From positions 1-64,000 of the forward strand of contig NZ_ML703271.1 of the NCBI RefSeq assembly GCF_008520305.1: DNA of 64,000 bases. The letters are read 5' to 3'. Source of the DNA: Mesorhizobium sp. SARCC-RB16n. Its GTDB lineage: Bacteria; Pseudomonadota; Alphaproteobacteria; Rhizobiales; Rhizobiaceae. The notes beneath the pieces are model-generated. The model searched no databases. It was not told where the DNA came from and worked only from the letters and a program-made list of their open reading frames with translations. Within the stretch, counting starts at the first letter, position 1. Each line of letters starts with the position of its first letter. Positions 8,019-17,536 of the stretch are shown piece by piece. The position numbers were made by a program, and so were the translations under genes.

Positions 8019-10076
8019 ATGAAACATCCCGTCGATCACGGCGCGATGGCCGTTTCAGGCTATACGGTCCCCTGGCACACTGTGGCCGGAACGCCCGTCG
8101 CCCTCCATGTCTCGTCGTCACAGCAGGTGCGCGATGTGCGCGTCGTGCGGCTCGACACGCCATCGACCGAGTTCATCGACTGGCATGTACAGTCGACCGG
8201 GAATGCCGTGTCGCATCGCGACTTCGATCATGGATCTTTCCTGAAGATCGCGGCGTCGGAACTGGCCAAGGCCCCTGAGATCAGCGGTGTCGCCTTCGAA
8301 GTGTATTTGACCCGCAATGATGGCGCCCGCGTGCTGTTCGAGAGTGGAAACCTGCGCCTCGGCTTGCAGGATGGACGGCTGACGTCAGGCCACGACGGCA
8401 AGCTGCTCGAAACCGGCGTGACCTTGCCGGCAAACACCTGGCTTATGGTCGAGATTTCGTCGAACGACGGCGTGACCGTGCTGCGGATCGACTCAGACGA
8501 TCTCCTGTCGCCGTTTCGCCTGCATCGTCAATTCGACCTGCGCTGGCGGCCCCTGCCCGGTGACATGGTCTTCGGCACCAGCGCGGCAAACGACCTGAGC
8601 TCTCTCAACGCCAAGTTCTCGGCAATCGCCCTGCAAACCGCGGCCGGTCGTATCGCCTGGACGTTTCCCACCCTGCTGCCGAGCAGCTCGCTCGCTTCGA
8701 CTGGCGCGGATCGGGTCCTTTTGCTGGAAGCGATCAACCAGCCCGCCTTCTGCATGACCTCGCGCCGGTGGGACGGGTCGAGTTTCGACCCCCGCCTGGT
8801 GCCGTCGCATTACGACGCCGTGCATTGCCACGACGACGACATGGGCGCCTTGCAGTGGCCCGCCTCCCACCAATTGCAGGTTCCGGACGAAGCATCCGCC
8901 GGCGTCTATGCCTTCGAGGTCAGCCATGATGCCGGATCGGAGCGTATCGTCTTCTTCATTAGTTCGTCGGCACGCCGCGCACCATTGGTGTTCCTGGTGC
9001 CGACGGCCACCTACCTTGCCTATGCGGATGAATTCCTGCCGGCGCATCTCTACGAATGGATGTGCGAGGATCGCGGCCATCGCTTTGCGATCGATAACAA
9101 TCTGAAGTCGCTCTACGATCACCACAGTGATCTCAGCGGCGTGTCGATCTGTTCCATCAGGAAGCCGAAGGCGACGCTGCGCGACGACTACAATTATCCG
9201 CTATGCGGCTGCCCGCACAATCTGCCGGTCGACCTGCATTTTCTGCGTTTCTGCCACAGCAATGATATCGCTTTCGATCTCATCACCGACCGCGACCTGC
9301 ACGAGCGGGGCCTTGCCGGCCTTAGAGACTACCGGGCCGTCATCACCGGCAGCCATCCCGAATACATGTCGGTCGAAATGGAGCATGCGCTGCGCCAGTT
9401 CGCAGCGGCGGGCGGCAGCATCGCCTATCTCGGCGGCAATGGTTTTGCCGGCAAGGTGGCGTTCCAAGACGATCTGATGGAGCTGCGCCGCTCGCCGCTC
9501 GAGGCGGGCCGGACCTGGGACGGCGCCATCGCCGAACAGTCGTTGTCGATTACAAACCAGCCGGGGGGCTATCTGCGCGCCAGTGGGCGCGGTGAGTTCT
9601 CGCTGACCGGCGTCGCCATCTCGCTGATGGGGTTCGACGGCGCGCGGCCTTTCACGCGCACGCCGGAAAGCCATCAGCCGTCGGCTGCGTGGCTGTTCGA
9701 CGGCGTCACCAGCGAGACCTTCGGCGACGAGGGCATCGTGCTCGGCGGCGCCGCCGGCTACGAGGTCGATGCCACCGACCCGCATCTGGGCACATCCCCC
9801 GAGACCATGGTCATTGCGCGCGCGACCGGCTTCCCGGACAGCTTCGTTCATGACGCCACCCGCTGGTACGAAGGAGGAGATATCCAGCGCGACGGACGCC
9901 GCTGCGCGGAGATGACGCTGCGCTATCTGTCTTCGGGCGGTCTGATCTTCTGCGCGAGTTCGGTCGCCTGGTGCGGCGCCTTGCCGACGGGCGGCGCCAT
10001 GAACGACGTCGGCCGGATCACGAAGAATTTGTTGACGCATCTGGCGGCAAAGGGCCGGCCGGACCGAGATAGATAG
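8019..10076 (+). CDS. N,N-dimethylformamidase large-subunit-like protein
   Basis: Protein of 685 residues resembling the large (beta) subunit of N,N-dimethylformamidase, a mononuclear-iron amidohydrolase. An N-terminal concanavalin-like segment (about 50-230) precedes the family core (about 290-640). The core contains WNLP-like [26 protein letters not shown], the hallmark [11 protein letters not shown] and AYLGGNGF. True DMFase also needs a small subunit; none is encoded next to this gene. The substrate is therefore open: some formamide or amide, or another use of the fold. ATG at 8019 is preceded by GGGGAA; ATG at 8046 ([11 protein letters not shown]) is also plausible. The following gene is a GntR/FCD regulator 188 bases downstream. 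Confidence 0.8.
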   Translation: MKHPVDHGAMAVSGYTVPWHTVAGTPVALHVSSSQQVRDVRVVRLDTPSTEFIDWHVQSTGNAVSHRDFDHGSFLKIAASELAKAPEISGVAFEVYLTRNDGARVLFESGNLRLGLQDGRLTSGHDGKLLETGVTLPANTWLMVEISSNDGVTVLRIDSDDLLSPFRLHRQFDLRWRPLPGDMVFGTSAANDLSSLNAKFSAIALQTAAGRIAWTFPTLLPSSSLASTGADRVLLLEAINQPAFCMTSRRWDGSSFDPRLVPSHYDAVHCHDDDMGALQWPASHQLQVPDEASAGVYAFEVSHDAGSERIVFFISSSARRAPLVFLVPTATYLAYADEFLPAHLYEWMCEDRGHRFAIDNNLKSLYDHHSDLSGVSICSIRKPKATLRDDYNYPLCGCPHNLPVDLHFLRFCHSNDIAFDLITDRDLHERGLAGLRDYRAVITGSHPEYMSVEMEHALRQFAAAGGSIAYLGGNGFAGKVAFQDDLMELRRSPLEAGRTWDGAIAEQSLSITNQPGGYLRASGRGEFSLTGVAISLMGFDGARPFTRTPESHQPSAAWLFDGVTSETFGDEGIVLGGAAGYEVDATDPHLGTSPETMVIARATGFPDSFVHDATRWYEGGDIQRDGRRCAEMTLRYLSSGGLIFCASSVAWCGALPTGGAMNDVGRITKNLLTHLAAKGRPDRDR

Positions 10077-10264
10077 ATACGGAGAGGACGGCAGCCCGCC
10101 GCACCGCGCCGGCTCCAGCAGTTGGCTTGCCGGGCAACGATCGAAGCGTCTATCATGCCTAATCAATCGGCGGCTTGGGTGTTCCCGCCGTGCCGGGCCT
10201 CAGCTTTGTCGCGGCGCGTGCCGTTAGGGTCAATTTCAGAACACATGAAGCAGCGCTCCCGCCA

Positions 10265-10978
10265 ATGGCCGACAGAACACATTTCGGTTTGACCGCCGTC
10301 GATACCGTGCCCCTGCACGAGAAGGTCTATCTGGAGCTTGTGCGCGCCCTGATGTCCGGCCAATTCCTGCCCGGCCAGAAGCTGACCTCGCGCAAACTCG
10401 CCAGGGAACTCGGTACCAGCGACATGCCGGTGCGCAGCGCCTTCATGCGACTGCAGGCATTGCGGGCGCTGAGCCCGATGCCGAACGGCAGCGTCGAGGT
10501 GCCGGTGATCTCGGCCGAGCGGTTTTCGCAACTGACCGCCGTGCGCACGCTCCTCGAAGGCCCGGCGACCGAGCTGGCAACGAAGCTCATCAACGGCAAC
10601 AATCTGCGGGCGATCCGACGCCATTGCGCGGAATTGACCCTGGCGGCCCGCAAGGGCGATATCGGCGACTATCTCCGGAAGAACCACGATTTCAAATTCT
10701 CGATCTATCGCCATTGCGGCAACGAGCAGATGATCTTCCTGATCGAGACGGTGTGGATGCAGGTCGGCCCGTTTCTCAGAAACCTCGCCATGGGGTTCGA
10801 GGACGGCCTCTCCTCCATTCTGGATATCGACTATCACGAGGAAGTCGTCGCGGCGATCGAGGCGAAGGACGGCGCGCGGGCGCGGGAAGCCATCGTTCGC
10901 GACATCGACGAAGGCGCCGCCCACATCCTGCGGCAGGCCAGATTCCCGAAGCCAAGAAACCAGGCTGTGAACCCATAA
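10265..10978 (+). CDS. GntR-family regulator with FCD ligand domain
   Basis: Regulator of 237 residues. The winged HTH is at about 10-75 (LARELGTSDMPVRSAFMRLQAL) and an all-helical FCD domain at about 80-220. The FCD metal-binding pattern is partly visible (NHDFKFSIYRHCGN, with His residues later in DYHEEVVAAI). FadR/VanR-type members sense organic acids or related metabolites. Its position behind the dimethylformamidase-like gene suggests local control, which is inference. The ATG chosen (MADRTHFGL) gives the normal family start; the frame is open 30 codons upstream without any recognisable feature. Confidence 0.88.
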   Translation: MADRTHFGLTAVDTVPLHEKVYLELVRALMSGQFLPGQKLTSRKLARELGTSDMPVRSAFMRLQALRALSPMPNGSVEVPVISAERFSQLTAVRTLLEGPATELATKLINGNNLRAIRRHCAELTLAARKGDIGDYLRKNHDFKFSIYRHCGNEQMIFLIETVWMQVGPFLRNLAMGFEDGLSSILDIDYHEEVVAAIEAKDGARAREAIVRDIDEGAAHILRQARFPKPRNQAVNP

Positions 10979-11016
10979 ATCGAATTATCGACATATCTGG
11001 TGGACTCATGCCGTTG

Positions 11017-11442
11017 CTAAACGCACAGCCAGCGGACCTCAAAGTCGTGGTTAGGCTCGATCGTCCCTCGGAATTCGGGCACCGCTCTAATCGCGATAGC
11101 TTCATTCACTCTTAGAGCTTGTTCCACAATGTCCGCCAATTGCTCGTGGCGAGGCCAATCCACGGCAAGCGCGGGATGTCTATCGCCTGTTTGAAGCCTC
11201 CCGTCGGCGCGATGCTCTTGGTATCGGCGCCAGATCAGCCAATCCTCTCTTACGGCAGCCAACTGTCCGTCATCGATGGGTGAAAGCAAGAATACCCGGC
11301 TCCAATCATCGAGCGCATCATCCCATTCGCACCTATAGGCGTATGCTTGGCCGCGATATTCTGCGATGCCGTTTCTAGGCCCGTCGTAATAATCGTGGAC
11401 TGTGAGGACCGGTTCCCATTCGCTGATCGCTTCGCTAGCCAT
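11017..11442 (-). CDS. Conserved hypothetical protein (DYYDGPR type)
   Basis: Small protein of 141 residues with an N-terminal region (EWEPVLTVHDYYDGPRNGIAEY) that I recognise from hypothetical proteins scattered through many bacteria, where VHDYYDGPR is followed by a GxxxYxC-type stretch; here it is RGQAYAYRCEWDDALDDW. It is rich in Trp, Tyr and acidic residues, with no signal peptide or membrane segment. ATG at 11442 puts the motif near the N-terminus, as usual. Codon use is less GC-rich at third positions than in its neighbours and an IS remnant lies just upstream, so acquisition or decay are both possible. Function unknown. Confidence 0.65.
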   Translation of the reverse strand: MASEAISEWEPVLTVHDYYDGPRNGIAEYRGQAYAYRCEWDDALDDWSRVFLLSPIDDGQLAAVREDWLIWRRYQEHRADGRLQTGDRHPALAVDWPRHEQLADIVEQALRVNEAIAIRAVPEFRGTIEPNHDFEVRWLCV

Positions 11443-11914
11443 GCCCCGAATGTAGAGCAGCTTCTCGAACGGCAGCAAGCTACTAGCGGCTTTCATATTG
11501 TGCCGAACTCTGATTCAGCGTCGGTATCAGCCGATATGACCTGACCGACTTCGAGTGGCGCGTGATTGAACCGCTCCTGCCCAACAAGCCACGAGGTGTG
11601 CCGCGCGTCGATGACCGCCGTGTGCTAGAATGGCTGGCCGACATCAGCTCAAACCGGAACAGCCATGCTTGCTCGGGTGGCGAACCCGTCACGCCGAATG
11701 CCCCTTGGCTTTCCAGCTTCATGCCTCTATGCTGCGATCGCAGATCGCGCAATTGGTTTTGAAATGCCTCCCGACATCCCGGCTAGTGACTTGAAGAAAT
11801 AAGGAAAAATATCCGCCACAGGCCGGATATGGTTTCTGAAAACTCACGAGCATTTTTATCAGGGATAGCTCAGCCGATCAGGCTTGGGCACCTTCGAAAA
11901 CCAGAGGTTAGAAA
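11443..11914. other. Intergenic region with IS debris
   Basis: About 470 bases between the small hypothetical gene and the glutamine-synthetase-like gene. It contains the IS5 fragment and, after it, unrecognised sequence up to an AT-rich stretch (about 11795-11860) that probably holds the promoter of the downstream gene. No other gene is supported. Confidence 0.5.
11526..11762 (+). pseudogene. IS5-family transposase remnant
   Basis: Translation from 11529 gives SRYDLTDFEWRVIEPLLPNK and then RGVPRVDDRRVL, the N-terminal block of IS5-group transposases. The expected start codon is ATC (11526-11528) instead of ATG. After RRVL (about 11625) similarity stops: one extra base appears to change the expected LNGIFWVLR continuation into EWLADI, and the frame then runs to a stop at 11762 through unrelated sequence. 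Only about 35 codons of the transposase survive, and no terminal inverted repeats were found. Confidence 0.7.
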
Positions 11915-13270
11915 TTGAGCGATGCAATTGCCGACGTTTTGAATTGGCTTGAAAGCCGAAGCGACATCCAGAGCCTGAGGGCCGCGGTGTGCGACCTCAA
12001 CGGCATCATGCGGGGAAAGCGCATCCCGGTCGAACAGGCCCGCAAGGCGCTGGAAGGCAAGCTGCGCATGCCCTATTCGCTGATCGGGCTCGATGTCTGG
12101 GGCGAGGACATCGAAGGCAACAGCCTGGTCTTCTCGACCGGCGATGCCGATGGCCTTTGCCAATGGACGGGACGCGGCATTCTGCCGGTGGAATGGACGG
12201 CGCATCCGACGGCGCTCGTCCCGCTGTGGCTCGCCGACGAGAGCGGCGCGCCCTATCTCGGTGATCCCCGGCGGGCACTGGCCCGCATCCTCGATCGCTA
12301 CAAGGCGCTCGGTCTCACTCCAGTCGCGGCGACCGAACTCGAATTCTACCTGGTCGATCCGCAATCGCAACGGCCGGTCGGACCGGTCTCGCCGGTCACC
12401 GGGCGGCGTCTCGATTCCGACGCGGCGTTGTCGATCGACGAGATCGACGATTTCGAGGCCTTCATCCACGACATCTATGAAGCCTGCCGCGCGCAAGGCA
12501 TTCCTGTCGACACCGCCATCGCAGAAAACGGCGTCGGCCAGTTCGAGATCAACCTGAACCACGTCGCCGACGCCCTGCGGGCAGCCGACGATGCCGTCTT
12601 GTTCAAGCGCACGGTGAAGGGCATTGCCCGCAAGCACGGCTTTGCCGCCTGCTTCATGGCCAAGCCCTATGGCGACCGCGCCGGCAACGGTTTCCATGTC
12701 CATTTCAGCCTGATCGACGGCGACGGGCGCAATGTGTTCGACGACGGCACCGACCAGGGTTCCGACACGATGCGCCATGCCGTGGGCGGGCTGCTGGCGG
12801 CGATGGCCGAAAGCACGCTGGTGTTCGCGCCGCACTTCAATTCCTACCGCAGGCTTCGCCCGCGATCCTATGCACCGACCGCGGTCGCCTGGGGTTACGA
12901 GAACCGCATGGTCGCGATCCGCATTCCCGGCGGCCCGACCGGTGCGCGCCGCATCGAGCATCGTGTCTCGGGAGCCGACGCCAACCCCTATCTCGTGCTT
13001 GCCGCAATACTGGGCGCCGCACTGATCGGCATCGAGAAGCAGATGTCCCCGGGCGACCCGGCGGGGAATGACGGGCAAGGCGTTGCCCCCGCCAAGCTGC
13101 CGCCGGACTGGGCGTCGGCGATCGCGACGTTCGAAGTCGGGACGCATGTGGCGGAGATCTTCCCGGCGATCCTGCGCGACTCCTTCGTCGCCTGCAAACG
13201 CCAGGAATTGAATACATTTGCGCTCAACGTCAGCGACTTCGAGATCGAGACCTATCTCGAAAGCGTCTGA
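11915..13270 (+). CDS. Glutamine synthetase family protein (PuuA/GlnT-like)
   Basis: Enzyme of 451 residues with the glutamine-synthetase beta-grasp (about 15-110) and catalytic domains (about 115-451). Recognisable blocks are ATELEFYLVDP (metal-binding Glu), ENGVGQFEINLNH, NGFHVHFSL, and NRMVAIRIPG followed by RRIEHRVSGADANPYL. This subgroup includes gamma-glutamylputrescine synthetase (PuuA) and other ATP-dependent gamma-glutamyl-amine ligases; it is not the ammonia-assimilating GlnA, since the adenylylation loop typical of GlnA is not evident. The start is TTG at 11915 after AGAGG; no in-frame ATG fits the family N-terminus. There are no polyamine genes next to it, so the amine substrate is unassigned. 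Confidence 0.85.
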   Translation: MSDAIADVLNWLESRSDIQSLRAAVCDLNGIMRGKRIPVEQARKALEGKLRMPYSLIGLDVWGEDIEGNSLVFSTGDADGLCQWTGRGILPVEWTAHPTALVPLWLADESGAPYLGDPRRALARILDRYKALGLTPVAATELEFYLVDPQSQRPVGPVSPVTGRRLDSDAALSIDEIDDFEAFIHDIYEACRAQGIPVDTAIAENGVGQFEINLNHVADALRAADDAVLFKRTVKGIARKHGFAACFMAKPYGDRAGNGFHVHFSLIDGDGRNVFDDGTDQGSDTMRHAVGGLLAAMAESTLVFAPHFNSYRRLRPRSYAPTAVAWGYENRMVAIRIPGGPTGARRIEHRVSGADANPYLVLAAILGAALIGIEKQMSPGDPAGNDGQGVAPAKLPPDWASAIATFEVGTHVAEIFPAILRDSFVACKRQELNTFALNVSDFEIETYLESV

Positions 13271-13275
13271 GACGT

Positions 13276-14136
13276 TTACGTCGAGCGCTCGGCCTTCAGC
13301 ACCGTGACCGCCGCCTCGCTGTTGTGGACATAGTCGTTGGCGTCCGGCTGCTTCTGCACCAGCAGGATGAACAGAAGGTCGGTCAGCGTCAGCTGCGCGT
13401 CGCGCGCGGTGATGGAGGAGGAGCGCGCGCGTTCCTCGTCGGCGATGGTGTAGAGGCGGATATCGGCGACCCGGTTCAGCGGATTGTCGTGCAGGCCGGT
13501 GACGGCGATCACCGTCGTGCCGCGCTTGGCCGCAAGCTCGGCGATGCGCAGGGTTTCGATGCTGGCGCCGGAATAGGAGAGCGCGAACAGCACATCGTCA
13601 GGGCCGAGCGTCGAGGCGTTGGCCATCTGGATGTGGCTGTCGCTGTCGTGCAGCACATTGCGGCCAAGCTTCATGAGCTTGTAGGAGAAATCTCGCGCCA
13701 CCAGCGAGGAGGCGCCGACACCGACCAGATGGATGCGCCGCGCGCCATCCAGCAGCTCCAGCGTCCTGGAGATGATGCGCTCGCTGTTGGCGGCGACGGT
13801 CTGCTGCATCGACAGCAGCTTGCTGCCGATCAGCTTCTTCAGGATGACCGGAAAACCGTCGCCGACCTCGATCGAGCCATGGATGACGCCGGCCGGCACC
13901 TGCCAGTCCTGCGCCTTGGCCTCGCTGACGGCGAGCTTGAGTTCTTGGTAGCTGGCATAGCCGAGCTTCTGGCTGAACTTGACGACGCTCGACTGGCTGC
14001 GGCCGATCTCGGCCGCAAGTGCGGCCGTCGACAGCCGCAGCATCTGGTCGGGGTTGTCGACGATATACCGGCCGATCTCGCGATCGCCGGGCGCCATGCC
14101 GTCGAGCTTCGCATTGATCCTGCTTAAGACGGACAC
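13276..14136 (-). CDS. RpiR/MurR-family regulator (HTH + SIS)
   Basis: Repressor-type regulator of 286 residues: HTH_6 domain at about 1-77 (LSTAALAAEIGRSQSSVVKFSQKLGY) and a SIS sugar-phosphate-binding domain at about 115-250 (IHLVGVGASSLVARDF, FALSYSGASIETLRIAELA). It is divergent from the MurA/GlcNAc-kinase operon, and MurQ follows, so the likely effector is MurNAc-6-phosphate or GlcNAc-6-phosphate as for E. coli MurR. GTG at 14136 is preferred (AGGGA upstream). A TTG start 11 codons earlier would place the initiation site right against the operator at 14170-14184. It converges on the glutamine-synthetase-like gene with a 5-base gap. Confidence 0.9.
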   Translation of the reverse strand: MSVLSRINAKLDGMAPGDREIGRYIVDNPDQMLRLSTAALAAEIGRSQSSVVKFSQKLGYASYQELKLAVSEAKAQDWQVPAGVIHGSIEVGDGFPVILKKLIGSKLLSMQQTVAANSERIISRTLELLDGARRIHLVGVGASSLVARDFSYKLMKLGRNVLHDSDSHIQMANASTLGPDDVLFALSYSGASIETLRIAELAAKRGTTVIAVTGLHDNPLNRVADIRLYTIADEERARSSSITARDAQLTLTDLLFILLVQKQPDANDYVHNSEAAVTVLKAERST

Positions 14137-14169
14137 GGGAATCCCTCGCTCTTCAGACTTGCAGATCAA

Positions 14170-14184
14170 GGAATAAATTATTCC
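14170..14184. promoter_or_regulatory. RpiR/MurR operator, copy 1
   Basis: GGAATAAATTATTCC has perfect 7-bp inverted arms around one base. TTGACA at 14193-14198, eight bases further on, is a good -35 for the murA-like operon. The operator also abuts the regulator gene, so autoregulation is expected. The partner copy is at 16444-16458. Confidence 0.75.
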
Positions 14185-14295
14185 AATTTCGATTGACAGC
14201 CAAGAACGCAGAATTAATTCTCAAACTCGACCGGATCAAAGTGCGGGATTCGGAGCAGGTCGCCGGGTGTGGCGCTCATCATCAAGGTTTCAGCC

Positions 14296-15552
14296 ATGGA
14301 CAGATTGCGGATCGTTGGCGGGCAGAGACTGCAAGGCGCGGTCACCATATCGGGCGCCAAGAATGCCGCCTTGCCGCAGATTGCGGCTGCGCTGCTCAGC
14401 CCCCACCCGCTCGAACTGACCAACTTGCCTGACGTGACCGATGTCGAAAACATGCTCGGCGTGGTGCGGCTTCACGGCGCCGAAATCACTCGGTCCGCCC
14501 ATGCTGCAACGATCGACACAAGTGCCGCCGTTTCCAAGGAGACGTCCTACGATACGGTTCGGAAGATGCGGGCGACGGTGCTCGTCCTGGCGCCCTTGCT
14601 GGCCCGGTTCGGCCATGCCCGGGTTTCGCTGCCGGGCGGTTGCGCGATCGGCGCGCGGCCGGTCGACATGCATGTCGCAGCACTCACCGCACTCGGCGCC
14701 AGGATCGCCATCGAGAACGGCCTGATCGTCGCCTCGGTGCCGAACGGATTGACCGGCACCCGCATCGTGCTCCCCTCGCCATCGGTCGGGGCGACGGAAA
14801 CCGCCATGATGGCGGCGACCGCTGCCAAGGGCGAAACCGAGATCCTCAACGCCGCGCGCGAACCGGAAGTGGCTGACCTCGCCGCTTGCCTCAACGCCAT
14901 GGGCGCGCGCATCGAGGGCGCCGGCACGCACCGCATCCTGATCGCGGGCTACACCAACTGGCACGCCGCCAGGCACGACATCATCCCCGACCGCATCGAG
15001 GCCGGCACCTATGCCATTGCCGCCGCGATCACCGGTGGCCAACTCGAACTGACGCACGCCCGGCTCGAACACATGGCCTCGGTGGTGCAATTGCTGGAGG
15101 CCACCGGCGTCAGCGTCTGGCCGGGCGACCGGGGGCTCATCGTCTCGCGCGACCGGCCGCTCAAGGCAGCCGACCTCACCACAGAACCTTATCCGGGCTT
15201 TCCGACCGACCTGCAGGCGCAGTTCATGGCGCTGATGTGCTGCGCAGAGGGTGCCTCGCTGCTGCGCGAAACCATCTTCGAGAACCGCTTCATGCATGTG
15301 CCCGAACTGATGCGGCTCGGCGCCAACATCAAACTGCAAGGCACCATGGCGCTGGTGCGCGGCGGCGAGAAACTGCACGGCGCGCAGGTGATGGCCACAG
15401 ACCTGCGCGCTTCGGTATCGCTGGTGCTGGCGGCGCTGATCAGTGAAGGCGAGACCATCATCAACCGCGTCTATCACCTCGACCGCGGCTATGAGCAACT
15501 CGACCGCAAGCTGCGCCTGTGCGGCGCCGACATCGAGCGGCTGGGCGCATGA
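14296..15552 (+). CDS. UDP-N-acetylglucosamine 1-carboxyvinyltransferase paralog (MurA-like)
   Basis: Enolpyruvyl transferase of 418 residues, full family length. It would transfer enolpyruvate from PEP to UDP-GlcNAc, the first committed step of peptidoglycan synthesis, in the cytoplasm. The catalytic set looks intact: Lys in SGAKNAALP (about 22), catalytic Cys116 in [38 protein letters not shown] and YHLDRGYE. What is unusual is the location: it opens a MurNAc-catabolic operon behind an RpiR operator and overlaps the GlcNAc kinase start by ATGA, so it is probably a second MurA and not the housekeeping copy. ATG at 14296 gives the canonical N-terminus (MDRLRIVGG). Confidence 0.88.
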   Translation: MDRLRIVGGQRLQGAVTISGAKNAALPQIAAALLSPHPLELTNLPDVTDVENMLGVVRLHGAEITRSAHAATIDTSAAVSKETSYDTVRKMRATVLVLAPLLARFGHARVSLPGGCAIGARPVDMHVAALTALGARIAIENGLIVASVPNGLTGTRIVLPSPSVGATETAMMAATAAKGETEILNAAREPEVADLAACLNAMGARIEGAGTHRILIAGYTNWHAARHDIIPDRIEAGTYAIAAAITGGQLELTHARLEHMASVVQLLEATGVSVWPGDRGLIVSRDRPLKAADLTTEPYPGFPTDLQAQFMALMCCAEGASLLRETIFENRFMHVPELMRLGANIKLQGTMALVRGGEKLHGAQVMATDLRASVSLVLAALISEGETIINRVYHLDRGYEQLDRKLRLCGADIERLGA

Positions 15553-16427
15553 GCGGCGACGCGATTTATTTTCTCGGCGTCGATGGCGGCGGCACCGGTT
15601 GCCGCGCCCGCCTCGAGGACGCGCAAGGCATGGTGCTGGGACAGGGCCTGTCCGGCCCGGCGACGACGCGGCTCGGCATCGAGGCAGCCTGGGCCTCGAT
15701 CGCGAAAGCCTTCGGCGCGGCGGTCGATGAAGCGGGTTTCGCACCAGCCGAAACCGCCCGCATCCATGCCGGCATCGGCCTTGCCGGCATCGGCCGCAAA
15801 GGCGCGCTGGAGGCGTTGCGGGCAATAGCGCATCCCTTTGCCAGCATCGATTTCGTCAGCGACGGCGTCGGTGCCTGTCTTGGCGCGCATTCCGGTCAGG
15901 ACGGCGCCATCGTCGTTGCCGGGACAGGCTCGATCGGCCTCGGCTTTGTCGAGGGCCGCGACCTGCGCGCCGGCGGCTACGGGTTTCCGATCTCCGACGA
16001 GGGCAGCGGCGCCGACCTTGGACTGAAAGCCGTGCAGCTGGCGCTGCGCGCCCATGACGGCCGGCACGAACGGACGGCGCTGCTGGCGGAGGTCATGCAA
16101 CGCTTCGCGGGCGACCCTATGGAGGCCGTCGCCTGGATGGACCGCGCCAGCGCCACGGACTATGCCGCACTTGCACCCATGGTGATGCGCCATGCCGACC
16201 AGGGTGACCCTGTCGGACGCCGCATCGTGCAAGGTGCCGCCGAGCAGATCGACACGCTTGTGCGGGTACTGTTCGAAAAAGGCGCGCCGCGCGTGACCTT
16301 GCTGGGCGGCCTCGCCAGCCCGCTCGAGCCCTGGCTTTCCCCTGATGTGCGCCGCCGCCTGAAGCCCGCTGACGGCGACGCCGTGTCCGGCGCGATCATT
16401 CTTGCCAAGAGGTCGGTTTGCGGGTGA
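15549..16427 (+). CDS. N-acetylglucosamine kinase-like (BadF/BadG/BcrA ATPase family)
   Basis: Cytoplasmic sugar kinase of 292 residues in the ASKHA fold. The phosphate-1 motif FLGVDGGGTGCRARL is at about 8-22, a second block GTGSIGLGF at about 126-134, and GYGFPISDEGSGADLG at about 144-159, which is typical of GlcNAc kinases. It would phosphorylate GlcNAc (or GlcN/MurNAc) at O-6 with ATP, feeding amino-sugar catabolism alongside MurQ. Its ATG overlaps the stop of the MurA-like gene (ATGA), implying translational coupling. The operator-controlled MurQ transcript starts in the 170-base gap that follows. Confidence 0.85.
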   Translation: MSGDAIYFLGVDGGGTGCRARLEDAQGMVLGQGLSGPATTRLGIEAAWASIAKAFGAAVDEAGFAPAETARIHAGIGLAGIGRKGALEALRAIAHPFASIDFVSDGVGACLGAHSGQDGAIVVAGTGSIGLGFVEGRDLRAGGYGFPISDEGSGADLGLKAVQLALRAHDGRHERTALLAEVMQRFAGDPMEAVAWMDRASATDYAALAPMVMRHADQGDPVGRRIVQGAAEQIDTLVRVLFEKGAPRVTLLGGLASPLEPWLSPDVRRRLKPADGDAVSGAIILAKRSVCG

Positions 16428-16443
16428 TACGCTGGCAACAGTA

Positions 16444-16458
16444 GGAATAAAATATTCC
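16444..16458. promoter_or_regulatory. RpiR/MurR operator, copy 2
   Basis: GGAATAAAATATTCC has 6-bp perfect arms and differs from copy 1 at two bases. TTGACG (16468-16473) follows at nearly the same distance (9 versus 8 bases) as in copy 1, so the two promoters share an architecture and should be co-regulated. Confidence 0.75.
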
Positions 16459-16597
16459 AAATCTCTGTTGACGGTGTGAATATCAAATTCTAAAAGGTTA
16501 ATAAAGAGAAGCTGCGATGACGGACCCAGGTCTGTTTGCACTGGTTGCCCATCGGGCCGTGCCGGGCGCCGTGCAGCAGAATTTTGAAAGCGCTGGG

Positions 16598-17521
16598 ATG
16601 ACCGAGCAAGGGTTGATGTCTGAGCTGGATCGGCTGGTTTCCGAGGGCCGGAACCCAAGGACCGTCGACATCGACCTGCTGCCGACCATCGACGTCCTGC
16701 GCAGGATCAATGACGAGGACCGGCTTGTCCCGGCAGCCATCGAAAAGGTCCTGCCGGAAATCGCCGCCGCGGTGAACCGCATCGTGCTCGCCTTCCAGAA
16801 AGGCGCGCGGCTTGTCTATATCGGCGCCGGCACCAGCGGCCGGCTTGGCGTGCTCGACGCTTCGGAATGCCCGCCGACATTCGGCGTGCCCGAAGGCATG
16901 GTGGTCGGCCTGATCGCCGGTGGGTCCGACGCGCTGGTGCGCTCGCTCGAAGGCGCCGAGGATGACCCGAAGATGGGCGCGAAGGCCTTGCAGGACATCA
17001 CGCTCACACCTGATGACGTGGTGGTCGGCATCGCGGTCAGCGGACGCACGCCCTATGTGGTCGGCGGCCTGCTCTATGCCAAGCAGATCGGCGCGACGAC
17101 AGTCGCGCTGTCCTGCAATCCGGCATCGACCATTGCCGGCATCGCCGACATCGCCATCTCGCCTGTCGTCGGCCCCGAAGTGCTCACCGGCTCGACGCGG
17201 CTGAAGTCGGGAACCGCGCAGAAACTGGTGCTCAACATGCTGACCACGGCCTCGATGATCCGCATCGGCAAGAGCTACCAGAATCTGATGGTCGACCTGA
17301 ACCCGTCGAACAGGAAGCTGGTCGCCCGCGCGATCAGGATCGTCATGCAGACGACCGGTTGTACCGCGCCGCAGGCGCGACAGGCGCTCGACCGGACCGG
17401 CAATGATGTCAAGCTGGCGATCCTGGTGACCATCACCGGCCTCGACGTCGAGGCGGCGCGGGCCGCTCTGGTCAAGGCCGGAGGGTTCCTGCGAAAGGCG
17501 ATCAGGGACGAAGCGACCTGA
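16598..17521 (+). CDS. murQ: N-acetylmuramic acid 6-phosphate etherase
   Basis: Cytoplasmic SIS-domain lyase of 307 residues that splits MurNAc-6-phosphate into GlcNAc-6-phosphate and D-lactate. Family blocks: [14 protein letters not shown] near the N-terminus, [19 protein letters not shown], and the signature [20 protein letters not shown] followed by FGV. The catalytic-Glu region is SLEGAEDD, with [11 protein letters not shown] and [12 protein letters not shown] further on. The C-terminal [12 protein letters not shown] block is also present. The ATG at 16598 matches the family start; an in-frame ATG 27 codons upstream (16517) would give an extra N-terminal tail and cannot be excluded. It is controlled from the operator 140 bases upstream and followed by the importer genes. 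Confidence 0.93.
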   Translation: MTEQGLMSELDRLVSEGRNPRTVDIDLLPTIDVLRRINDEDRLVPAAIEKVLPEIAAAVNRIVLAFQKGARLVYIGAGTSGRLGVLDASECPPTFGVPEGMVVGLIAGGSDALVRSLEGAEDDPKMGAKALQDITLTPDDVVVGIAVSGRTPYVVGGLLYAKQIGATTVALSCNPASTIAGIADIAISPVVGPEVLTGSTRLKSGTAQKLVLNMLTTASMIRIGKSYQNLMVDLNPSNRKLVARAIRIVMQTTGCTAPQARQALDRTGNDVKLAILVTITGLDVEAARAALVKAGGFLRKAIRDEAT

Positions 17522-17536
17522 GGCCGGATAAGACGT

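Noticed and set aside
7736-8039. Short minus-strand frames in the gap between ftsZ2 and the DMFase-like gene
   Set aside because: No ribosome site, domain or conserved-looking sequence, and they overlap one another.
11483-11752. A minus-strand 89-codon frame opposite the IS fragment
   Set aside because: Half of it is antisense to the transposase remnant; the rest shows no family I recognise.
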